Assembly (NCBI GenBank): GCA_963556495.2
Contig: OY747717.1
Coordinates: 3,127,501-3,191,500, forward strand
Length of the DNA: 64,000 nt
DNA from: Valencia hispanica
Taxonomy: Eukaryota > Chordata > Actinopteri > Cyprinodontiformes > Valenciidae
Direction of reading: 5' to 3'
Shown here: positions 55,486-64,000 of the stretch, piece by piece
Layout: every line of letters starts with the position of its first letter
Position numbering within the stretch: position 1 is the first letter of the stretch
Translations under genes and position numbers: made by a program
The notes under the pieces: generated by a model
Told to the model about the DNA's origin: nothing
Seen by the model: the letters and a program-made list of their open reading frames with translations, nothing else
The model's database searches: none

Positions 55486-57271
55486 CTATTGGGGGTCTTA
55501 ATTTTCCTTATATCAATTTATCAACTTGTAATTCTTTTCAAATACTCGCAGATACCCTGTAAATGGACTTTTAAACAACTAGCAGTGAAAATAATGTTGA
55601 TATGTGGATGTTGTGTACGGCTTGAAGTGCTTTAAATCTAACCTCCAGGTTTTGGATCCGATGGAGAAAAAGGTCTGACTTTATCGGTGTAGTTGTTAAT
55701 GGCACAGGATGGGTCGGCAGCATCTAACAAAACATCATAACTTTTAATTTATGAGAATTTATTTGCCTTAACGTTGATGAAGGAAAAAAAAAAAAATTCT
55801 GTTACAGATAACAGTGGTCCACAAAAACAGCTTTGGGAATGTCTTCTGCAGGAGTTGAAGGAGTCATCGCCAGTCTGGCCACTGTGGGTGAAAATCCCGT
55901 CAAGAAGATGCAGAAACTTTACAAATTAACTTTCAATTTAAAACTATCACAGTTGTCATCTTGGGTCTAAGGTTGTCACAAATCATAATGGAGGACATTG
56001 ACATTTTTATGGTTTTAACTTTTTTTTTTTTTTACTTGAATTTACACATCATTGCGTGCAAAGTTCAGCTCCAAACCTTTTTTTCCCAGCTGGAATAAAA
56101 ATAAAAATAAAAACTTGATGAATGAAGCGTCTGCTTCAGGATTGAATTAGTCATTTTATAAAAAGTTTCTCAAAGTCTTTAAAAACTTAAGGGTTGGAAG
56201 AATGAAAGTACTACACGTTGGAAGATAAACAGAGTTTGTATGCAGTGCATGGTTTCTTCAATTACTGCAGCAACACAACAATGCATGAACGAAAGTCAGC
56301 AATCAGGGGTTAATGAGGAGTCCACATAAAAGAAAAAGTCACATTTCTGTAAAGATCCTTAACGCACCCGGAAGTTAGAGGTTTGTTAGACGTCTGCAAT
56401 ATATTCCACACAAAAAAATTAAAAAAGGTTGAAGGACATTTTTAGACTGTAATATGGATCCACTTTGAATTGACTACATTAATCCTAAAGGAAAATTAGC
56501 TCAGATTAGAAAATTAAAGCAGCATGTGCAGACTCTGTGCAGCCCGTTGTATAAATTCCCCTTTCCCTGTTTAAAGGACATTTAAAAGCTGATATGTTAA
56601 TGGATGAATGAATCAAATTTAGAGCAGACAATCTAAAAAAATAAATACATAAAGCTTATGAAAAAACAAGCTATAAACATGTTAGTCTTCATTTTTATAG
56701 AGTTTAACAAGTTGATTTAACTGTTTTTTTCTATTCTTTGTGTTTATTCCAAGGGGGCAAATGTGAAGCAAAATTACAAAAATCGCAAAATCGAATAATA
56801 AGGGGCGTGTCCTTTTGATAGACAGCCCCCCACCCCACCCCACCCACCCCCCCTTTTCAGTCTTCGGCCATTTTGTTTCTCTGAACTTGACCATCAGTTG
56901 CATCAGAAATGTTTATTCGTGTTCGGATGTTAATCCTGCTCTTATTGGACAAAGATGGCTTCCGGTATTGATTGCACTAACAGACCGTCCAAGAAGTCTC
57001 TGTTCCATTTTCTTTCGGTAAGTAAAATTATATTTGAGATAACGCTGCTTGGTCAAAAATGGATGGGAAATATCACATTTCTTATTTCCTTTAGCCTACA
57101 TATTGATAATTAAAGCTTGTTTTATTTAAAAATGTACATAGCTTTAGTCAAAGTTATGGCTTAACAAGGCTTCATGATTTTTATTTGACAAAATGGTCGA
57201 ATCAGCCTAGAAGGCAGGTGGGTAGCAGAGTCGCTGAATCGCGGTTTTCTGGCTAAACGCTGCCGCTAACC

Positions 57272-57608
57272 TCCGTTAGCTCCGGGTTAGCTCAGTTAGC
57301 TCCGGGTTAGCTCAGTTAGCTCTAAGTTAGCTAAGTTAGCTCCGGGTTAGCTCAGTTAGCTCCAGGTTAGCTCAGTTAGCTCCGGGTTAGCTCAGTTAGC
57401 TCTGGGTTAGCTCAGTTAGCTCTGGGTTAGCTCAGTTAGCTCCAGGTTAGCTCAGTTAGCTACGGGTTAGCTCAGTTAGCTCCGGGTTAGCTCCGGGTTA
57501 GCTCAGTTAGCTCCGGGTTAGCTCAGTTAGCTCCGGGTTAGCTCAGTTAGGTCTGGGTTAGCTCAGTTAGCTCCAGGTTAGCTCAGTTAGCTCCGAGTTA
57601 GCTCGTAG
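57272..57608. repeat. 20-bp minisatellite, ~16 copies
   Basis: The unit is gttagctccgggttagctca with small variants. Each unit is two 10-bp halves with the heptamer GTTAGCT, which also sits in the 29-bp minisatellite. Confidence 0.92.
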
Positions 57609-58259
57609 CTACATCGGCTCAGAGTTTGATGGGTGTCAATCATCCGCCCCCACCCTCTCAGCCAATAGCTTGATAAGCTTTTCAAAATTGTGGGGGATTC
57701 CAGTTGGATTTATGAGCTACTTTGACAAGGTGTATCCCTTAAAATCAAATGTAAAATGTTTTTCACACGACACTCAAGAAATATATGAACTAAAATGCAC
57801 AATGTTAGCTAAGTGAATATCCTTAGGCTACCAGGTACAAGTGTGTATTTTATCATATTCTCGAATGTTTTTCTCAAATCGTTTTATAATTTCTGCCACT
57901 TTGTGCAGCGTTTTGATTTGCTGGCTGTGATTGGTTCTTTTTCATCCAATTTTGTCTTTTTTCTTTCTTTTTTTGTAATAACTCATTATCTTTAAAAATG
58001 GACCTCATGAGAAAGAAAAAGCTTTATTTTCTATTTTGCGTTATTTTTTAAATTTAAATGTCTTTGAACAAAGCAGAACTGAAGTGTGTACAACATGCCA
58101 AAAAAAAGCTGGTGCTGATTCTTGATCTTTCTTTTTTAGGTCAAAAAGTAATTACTTGTGTTTTGTTTCTATTCAGCTGGAGAAAGTTAGGACATTTATT
58201 GATTTGTTTTATGCATTTACTTAGGGTTGGGTGGGTTCAAAGTCACCTGGTGACATCGT

Positions 58260-59660
58260 AATGTAGAGCTGAGTATCATTTGCATAGTTATGGTAGCTAA
58301 TCTTATTGGTTGCTATAATCTTGCCTAGTGGGAGCATGTAGATATTAAATAAGAGGGGCCCCAGGATGGAGCCTGGGGAACCCCACATGTGATTTCTGTT
58401 CGTTTTGATGAAAAGTTTCCTATTGAAACAAAGAAGTCCCTGTTCTTTAGGTAAGCCTCAAACCAGCCAAGTAGTGTACCAGAGTCCAACCCAGCTCTCC
58501 AATCGTTCCAATAATATATCATGATCAACCATGTCAAATGCAACACTGAGGTCCAACAGAACCAGGACTGTGGTTCTACCACAGTCTGTATTTATGCGGA
58601 TGTCATTGAAAACTTTGACGAGGCCAGTCTCAGTGCTGTGGTGAGCACGGAAACCAGATTGAAAAACATCAAAGCGGTTGGTCATTGTTATGAAGCCATT
58701 TAACTGCTGAAACAGCTTTTTTAATAATCTTACTGATGAATGGAAGATTAGAGATCGGCCTGTAGTTCTGCATTAACGTCTTGTCCAGATTCTTCTTCTT
58801 TAGTAGTGGTTTAATAACTGCTGTTTTTAAAGCCTGGGGGAAGACACCTGACAGGAGGGATGATTTCACTATTTGAATCAGATTCCCAATGACAGGGAAA
58901 ACTTTCTGAAGGAAAGCTGTGGGTAGGATATCAAGACAGCAAGAGGAGGAGCTTAATTGGTTAATGATTTCTTCTAGTTTTGTTTGGTTTAATTCATGAA
59001 TTTCAGACATTTTTTCTACATTGGTTTTATTTGGGTATAACATTGGTGGTCGGTTTGGTGCTGCGTTACAGACCGACTGTCTAATTATTAGAATCTTTTC
59101 AGTGAAAAAGCTGCAAATTAATTGCAGGTCCTGGTAGAGTTTAGTTCTGGGGCTACTGTCACTAAAGGATTAGTTAGTCTTTCTACTGTTGCAAACAGAG
59201 TCCGTGCATTATTAATGTTTCTGTTGATTTCAGAAAAGAATGATTCCCTAGCATCTTTTATAGTTAACTGATATCTATTCAGTTTCTCTTTGTAGATCTC
59301 ACAGTGAACCTGGAGTCGAGTTTTCCGCCATTTTCTCTCGGCTCGTCGACACTCTTTTTTCACTACGTACCAGTGGATTACTTGTCCACTGAGACTTCTT
59401 TCTACCTGAGACTACTTTCACTTTACTTGGAGCAATGGAATCCATGATGTCTGAGATTTTCACGAGGAAATTATCTACCAGCTTATTTACTGAGTTTGAG
59501 TTGGGAGATGAGGGGGATGTGGTGGAAGGGTAAATACGTTTAAAGGTTTCTACTGAACTGTCCCCTAGAAAACGCTTTTTTACAGTTATCTCACTGTGGC
59601 TAGACATTTTAGCAGAGATGGTACTTTCAAAGAAAACACAGAAATTTTCAGATAATGTCA
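58260..59660 (-). pseudogene. L2/Maui-like LINE ORF2, decayed, cut by LTR element
   Basis: Minus-strand frames in order: ...RRAERKWRKTRLQVHCEIYK (linker before RT), LEEIINQLSSSSCCLDILPT, KPLLKKKNLDKTLMQNYRPI (RT entry), QSGFRAHHSTETGLVKVFND, LLDLSVAFDMVDHDILLERL, CGVPQAPSWGPSYL. Several frame breaks make it non-functional. The RT end (gagggg-ccccaggatggagcctg) matches the copy at 10.45 kb. Its 5' side is interrupted at 59661. Confidence 0.85.
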
Positions 59661-60301
59661 TGTTTCGTTTCTGTGGACTCTAGTGCGGACACATAAACGA
59701 CCAGCAGAAACAGGAGGTTAGCTATAAAGCAGATGATTTATTGTTTGCCCCCACAGGAACGGAACGACTGGAGGTAACCCACAGAGCTCGGGGTATGATA
59801 CTCGGAACGGAACTTGGGAGGGAGGCAGCCACTGATGGGGAGAGGAGATGAAGGTGAGTGGGTTACCATGAATCAGAGGGGAAGCAGGAATGGAATCTTG
59901 GCTTACTTGGATAGTACGATTGTCCTCAGCTCGGGGGGGGGGGGGAAAGAGAGTCGCGGTGTGTCCAACGTAACTCCGTCCAGGTTGTTCCGATCCCCAA
60001 GGTGGTTGAGGGTGGACCGACAGAAGAGGGCTTGGTCGAGCTCGGAGCAGGGCAGCAGGAGAGCAGCAGGAGGATCAGGGGAAGCAGGCTGAGATCGGAT
60101 CACAAAGGCTTGATGATAACGAATCGGGAAGGCGATCAGTCATCCGACAAGGTTAACGATCTGGCGTCTGCCCCCAGTCAGCGTTCCCCTTTTAACTGCC
60201 GCTCCTTGATTGCCTTAACTGCGATCAGCTGGGAGATGGCAACAAGCTGCGCCCTCTGTGGAGAAACAGGTGAGAGAACACCAAACACACACACCCTGAC
60301 A
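59661..60301 (-). repeat. 3' LTR (641 bp)
   Basis: Bounded by tgtttcg... and ...ccctgaca on the plus strand (TG...CA ends). It directly adjoins the polypurine tract. A minus-strand AATAAA lies near 59738. Open frames on the plus strand across it are not coding. Confidence 0.85.
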
Positions 60302-60304
60302 GTA

Positions 60305-60316
60305 CCCCCCCCCCTC
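60305..60316 (-). other. Polypurine tract
   Basis: Minus-strand GA followed by ten G, four bases before the LTR start. It is the expected plus-strand primer of an LTR retrotransposon. Confidence 0.8.
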
Positions 60317-60376
60317 AACGGACGCCTCCTGGCGGCCAAACCTGGCTGGAAGAGGCAGAAGCCCTCTCAAAGTCCG

Positions 60377-61000
60377 TTATGAGGGAAGGATCCAAAATGA
60401 AAGCCAACGGCGCTCCTCTGGGCCGTACCCCACCCAGTCCACGAGGTATTGGTGACCCCGGCCCCGAGGTCGCACATCCACTATGCGGCGAACCGTGTAG
60501 GCAGGGTGCCCATCAATGATCCGGGCGGGAGGAGGGGGTTCGGAAGGAGGGCACAAGGGACTGGCAGAAACCGGCTTAACCTGGGAAACATGAAAAACGG
60601 GATGGACCCGGGTATGGGCCGGGAGTTTTAAACGGAGCGTCGAGGGGCTGATAACCGACTCGACGGGAAAAGGCCCTAGGAAACGAGGTGCCATCTTCCT
60701 TGAGACTCCTTTCAAGGGAAAGTCACGGGCTGACAGCCATACTAATTGACCAGGTGTATATTGGGGAGCGGGGCGACGGTGTAGGTCAGCGTAACGCTTG
60801 TTTTGGGCGGATGAGCGTTGGAGGGCTGCCCTGGTCAGCTCCCAAACTCTTCTGCAGGACTTGATGTGAGAATGGACAGAGGGAATGGTGGAATTGGGAA
60901 TCGAGCTGGGGAGGAGAGACGGTTGGTACCCGAGGGAGGCCTCAAAGGGGAGACCCCGGTGGCCGCTGATGTGTGGGAATTGCGTGCGTACTCGACCCAA
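60377..61000 (-). pseudogene. Integrase C-terminus and chromodomain, frame-shifted
   Basis: It contains [14 protein letters not shown], a basic linker ([20 protein letters not shown]), the GPF-type block ([20 protein letters not shown]) and a chromodomain-like [20 protein letters not shown] followed by [12 protein letters not shown]. It is out of frame with the main pol frame. The C-terminal end may also be shifted. A chromodomain marks the chromovirus branch. Confidence 0.8.
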
Positions 61001-61014
61001 GGAAGGTGGGAGCT

Positions 61015-63705
61015 TCAGGTGGAAGGGTTCGTTGCGCAGACGCAGCGAAGGGAGCTCTCCAGCTCCTGGTTCAGTCTCTCACACTGGCCGTTAGCTTGTG
61101 GGTGGAAGCCTGAGGTTAGTTGGGTCCGGGCCCCAAGAGCTGCGCAGAAGTCCCTCCACACACGGGAGATGAACTGGGGACCTCGATCCGAGAGGATCTC
61201 CACAGGGATGCCGTGAAGCCGAAAAACGTGTAGACAGAGGAGCTTGGCGGTCTGGGCTGCAGTAGGCAATCTGGTAAGTGGAATGAGATGGCAGGCCTTC
61301 GAAAAACGGTCAACAATGGTTAGGATGACTGACTTGCCATGTGATGTGGGCAGTCCGGTGACAAAGTCTAGGGCGATGTGGGACCAGGGCCGAGCTGAGA
61401 TGGGGAGGAGTTGAAGGTAACCCAAGGCGGGCTGATGTAAGCTTTTGTTGCGGTTACATGTAGGACAGGCCAAAACATACTCCCTCACATCTTTATTGAG
61501 CCCTGGCCACCAGAAATAACGGCGGAGGAGTGCAATAGTTCGACTCGTCCCTGGGTGACAGGAGAATCTGTAAGTGTGCCCCCATTGGATGACTCTGGAG
61601 CGAACAGATGATGGGACAAAGATACGATGCGGAGGACCTCCCCCAGGGTCAGGCTCGTTGACTTGGGCGTGCTTGATAAGGGACTCGATGTCCCAGGTGA
61701 GTGATGCCACGGAGCAGGAGGGTGGGAGGATGGGTGCAGGAACGTCGGGATGGTCGTCAGATGACTGCTGGCGGGACAGAGCGTCAGGTTTAATGTTCTT
61801 GGAACCTGGCTTGTAAGTGATATTTAGATTAAAACGAGAGAAGAATAAAGACCAGCGGTATTGACGGGGGTTTAATCTTTTGGCTGCTTGGATGTAGAGT
61901 AAGTTCTTGTGGTCCGTCCATACTATGACCGGGAGCTCCGAACCCTCCAGCCAATGCCGCCACTCCTCCAGGGCCAACTTGATAGCGAGGAGCTCTCGGT
62001 CACCTATGCTGTAATTCCTCTCCGCAGGGGTGAAACGCTTTGAGAAAAAAGCACAGGGATGCAATTTCTGATCCTGGGGAGAACGCTGTGAAAGGACAGC
62101 TCCGACTCCGGTATCCGAGGCGTCAACCTCCATAATGAACTGGATCTTTACGTTGGGGAAAATGAGAATGGGTGCTTCGGTGAATCTCACCTTTAGATGT
62201 TGGAAGGCCTGGTCTGCTGCTTGGTCCCAGATGAAAGGTCGCTTAACGGAGGTGAGGGCGGTTAGAGGGGCTGCGATGACGCCGAAATCCCGAATGAAGC
62301 GTCTGTAAAAATTAGCGAACCCCAGGAACCGTTGCAGCTGCCTTCTGGACGTGGGAATGGGCCAGTCTTGGACCGCCTTAATCTTACTGGGGTCAGCCTT
62401 CACCTGTCCACCCTCGAAGACATAACCCAAAAAGGAGACAGATGACAGATGAAATTCACATTTTTCAACTTTAACATAGAGACAATTCTCTAGCAGCCGT
62501 TGAAGAACTAGCCGGACATGCTGGCAATGCTGTGGCAGATCCTTGGAGAAAATAAGGATATCATCAAGGTAGACGAAAACAAAAACATTTAGAAAATCAC
62601 GGAGCACATCATTCACCAGATGTTGAAAAACGGCCGGGGCATTGCAAAGGCCAAAAGGCATGACCAGGTATTCGAAGTGCCCGATGTGGGTCTTAAAGGC
62701 TGTTTTCCACTCGTCACCTCCGCGGATCCGAACAAGATGGTAAGCTTTCTGCAGGTCGAGCTTTGTGAACACTGTAGCCCCCTGCACGGCCTCAAAAGCT
62801 GAGGTGATGAGAGGTAATGAATACTGGTTCTTGACTGTGATGGCATTTAGACCTCTGTAGTCAATACAGGGACGTAAAGTCTTATCCTTTTTCTCCACAA
62901 AGAAAAATCCCGCTCCCAGGGGAGAAGTGGAAGGGCGAATTAGGCCCACGGCCAGGGAATCGTTAACATATGTCTCAAGGGCAGCTCTCTCCTTGGCGGA
63001 CAGGTTGAAGAGACGTCCAGAGGGAAGAGGGGCCCCAGGGAGGAGATCGATGGCGCAATCGTAAGGCCTGTGAGGAGGGAGAGAGAGAGCCTTGGATTTA
63101 CTAAAAGCTTGCTGCAGATCATGGTACTCGGGGGGGATTTTAGTCAGGTCTGGCTGATCAGAAACTGGGACTGCTACAGAGGAACCGGAACTGGGAATGG
63201 CCGAACGCAGGCAGTTTTGGTGACAGAACCCACTCCAGGACTCAACCCGTGCTTTAGCCCAATTAATGCTTGGGTTGTGAGTGGCCAACCAGGGGTAACC
63301 TAAGACTAAGGGGGCGTCTCTATTGGGAAAAACAAAGAAAGAAATCTGCTCATGGTGGTTGCCAGAAAGGACCAGTCTTAAGGGGACAGTTTGATGGGTT
63401 ATCTCAGTTAGGGTCCTTCCATCAAGAGCAGTTACATTTAAGGGAACAGAAAGCGCTTCCACCGGAAGGTTATATTTACCCACAATCTCAGGGCAAATTA
63501 AATTCTGCTCGGACCCTGAGTCAACGAGTGCTTGGAGAGAGATGTGGGTCTGGTGAACTAAAATCAAAGCGGGCAACATGGGCCTGGGGTTAGAGTTATT
63601 GACCCCGCCCGACAGGACCCCCAGACTCACTGCCGGACTGGATCTTTTGGACGAGCGGGGCAGGTTGAAATAAAATGACCCGGGGTACCGCAATATAGGC
63701 AGCAA
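61015..63705 (-). CDS. Pol polyprotein: protease, RT, RNase H, integrase core
   Basis: 896 codons on the minus strand. Protease active site [11 protein letters not shown] (about residue 60). RT has [15 protein letters not shown], the polymerase box [11 protein letters not shown] (about 380) and [14 protein letters not shown]. RNase H shows [16 protein letters not shown] and [20 protein letters not shown]. The integrase zinc finger is H...CHPGTSRT...CPTCNR; the core has [15 protein letters not shown] and CERLNQELE. The frame overlaps the end of gag in another frame, suggesting expression by frameshift. It stops prematurely at 61015-61017 before the integrase is complete. Confidence 0.9.
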   Translation of the reverse strand: MLPILRYPGSFYFNLPRSSKRSSPAVSLGVLSGGVNNSNPRPMLPALILVHQTHISLQALVDSGSEQNLICPEIVGKYNLPVEALSVPLNVTALDGRTLTEITHQTVPLRLVLSGNHHEQISFFVFPNRDAPLVLGYPWLATHNPSINWAKARVESWSGFCHQNCLRSAIPSSGSSVAVPVSDQPDLTKIPPEYHDLQQAFSKSKALSLPPHRPYDCAIDLLPGAPLPSGRLFNLSAKERAALETYVNDSLAVGLIRPSTSPLGAGFFFVEKKDKTLRPCIDYRGLNAITVKNQYSLPLITSAFEAVQGATVFTKLDLQKAYHLVRIRGGDEWKTAFKTHIGHFEYLVMPFGLCNAPAVFQHLVNDVLRDFLNVFVFVYLDDILIFSKDLPQHCQHVRLVLQRLLENCLYVKVEKCEFHLSSVSFLGYVFEGGQVKADPSKIKAVQDWPIPTSRRQLQRFLGFANFYRRFIRDFGVIAAPLTALTSVKRPFIWDQAADQAFQHLKVRFTEAPILIFPNVKIQFIMEVDASDTGVGAVLSQRSPQDQKLHPCAFFSKRFTPAERNYSIGDRELLAIKLALEEWRHWLEGSELPVIVWTDHKNLLYIQAAKRLNPRQYRWSLFFSRFNLNITYKPGSKNIKPDALSRQQSSDDHPDVPAPILPPSCSVASLTWDIESLIKHAQVNEPDPGGGPPHRIFVPSSVRSRVIQWGHTYRFSCHPGTSRTIALLRRYFWWPGLNKDVREYVLACPTCNRNKSLHQPALGYLQLLPISARPWSHIALDFVTGLPTSHGKSVILTIVDRFSKACHLIPLTRLPTAAQTAKLLCLHVFRLHGIPVEILSDRGPQFISRVWRDFCAALGARTQLTSGFHPQANGQCERLNQELESSLRCVCATNPST

Positions 63706-64000
63706 CGGCCTTCCATACGGCGCTGCTGTTCCGTCGGAGAAAGCCGAGCCCTGCCGATCTGCATCGGCTCGGGAGAGGGTAGACGTGCAGGAGGAGCGGG
63801 GAATGTGAAATCCGCCGAGGGGCCGGCTGACGAAGAGGAGGAAACAAACTGCGGTTTAGATCTTCCTCTTGATCTCTCGCGTAACCTGTTGTCAATCTTG
63901 ATCGCGAGATCAATCAAACTATCCACGGACTCGGGTTCGTCGCGGTAAGCGAGCTCATCTCTAATTTGCTCGTTCAGGGAATTAAGAAAAGCAGCCTTAA
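63627..64000 (-). CDS. Gag, C-terminal part with CCHC zinc knuckle
   Basis: Minus-strand frame entering from beyond the window, not starting at the ATG near 63926, because the frame is open to the last base (ends ...[20 protein letters not shown]). It carries a capsid-end segment, a Pro-rich stretch and the knuckle [15 protein letters not shown], the nucleic-acid-binding motif of nucleocapsid. It ends at 63627, overlapping pol by about 80 bases. Confidence 0.85.
   Translation of the reverse strand, partial: KAAFLNSLNEQIRDELAYRDEPESVDSLIDLAIKIDNRLRERSRGRSKPQFVSSSSSAGPSADFTFPAPPARLPSPEPMQIGRARLSPTEQQRRMEGRCCLYCGTPGHFISTCPARPKDPVRQ

Larger units (their letters stand above)
53428..58259. other. 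Intergenic: hAT copies and minisatellite, no gene
   Basis: Apart from two hAT family A copies and the 20-bp minisatellite, this is AT-rich DNA with short open frames only and no splice-supported coding. Confidence 0.55.
59661..64000 (-). mobile_element. Ty3/gypsy (sushi-like chromovirus) LTR retrotransposon, partial
   Basis: Minus-strand order: gag end, protease, RT, RNase H, integrase, chromodomain, polypurine tract, 3' LTR. The 5' LTR, primer-binding site and most of gag lie beyond the window. The integrase region carries an in-frame stop and then a one-base shift, so this copy cannot make a full integrase. No envelope gene is present. It has inserted in the L2 at 58260-59660, with cauda tgtca beside the LTR as a candidate target duplication. 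Confidence 0.9.

Noticed and set aside
59814..60382. Plus-strand frames across the LTR
   Set aside because: They lie in the LTR and on the strand opposite to gag-pol; no motif.
60377..63926. Gag-pol as an endogenous retrovirus with envelope
   Set aside because: A chromodomain follows the integrase, then the polypurine tract and LTR directly; there is no room for an envelope gene.

Overview
The window is vertebrate nuclear DNA, almost certainly from a teleost fish. The evidence is long introns with GT/AG borders, AT-rich non-coding DNA, and dense fish-type repeats: L2/Maui-like LINEs, Tc1 relics, hAT-type MITEs with 8-bp target duplications, a tRNA-headed SINE, and a sushi-like Ty3/gypsy element with a chromodomain.

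Positions 498-52376 (+ strand) hold the 3' part of one large gene. I could assemble 22 coding exons. Every junction from exon 3 onward agrees in reading phase, and so does exon 1 to exon 2; only the 3' border of exon 2 is unresolved. The visible protein is about 1,050 residues and its N-terminus lies upstream of the window. It has a first coiled coil (exons 1-4), a Ser/Pro-rich, low-complexity middle (exons 5-9), a second continuous coiled coil of about 500 residues (exons 10-21), and an acidic tail ending in Thr-Lys-Val, which fits a class I PDZ ligand (exon 22). The second coiled coil can be laid against the cingulin/paracingulin rod, so I call it a cingulin/myosin-tail-like scaffold. I could not assign an orthologue and give no symbol.

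The introns are archives of nested insertions: an L2 inside a hAT MITE (intron 2), a hAT MITE inside another hAT element inside an L2 (intron 2), a TA-flanked element inside a Tc1 (intron 6), and a hAT fragment inside a SINE (intron 9). They also hold a 40-bp-arm palindrome, two tandem duplications of about 500-600 bp, two TTAA-flanked MITEs, and a 29-bp minisatellite organised into a 348-bp (12-mer) higher-order repeat. One stretch of intron 16 has a cluster of AP-1, homeobox and octamer motifs and looks like an enhancer.

Downstream of the gene (53.4-58.2 kb) I see no gene, only hAT copies and a 20-bp minisatellite. At 58.26-59.66 kb lies a decayed minus-strand L2. A minus-strand Ty3/gypsy element has inserted at its 5' side: LTR 59661-60301, polypurine tract, pol, and part of gag, running off the window end. 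No CRISPR array, operon or functional RNA gene was seen.
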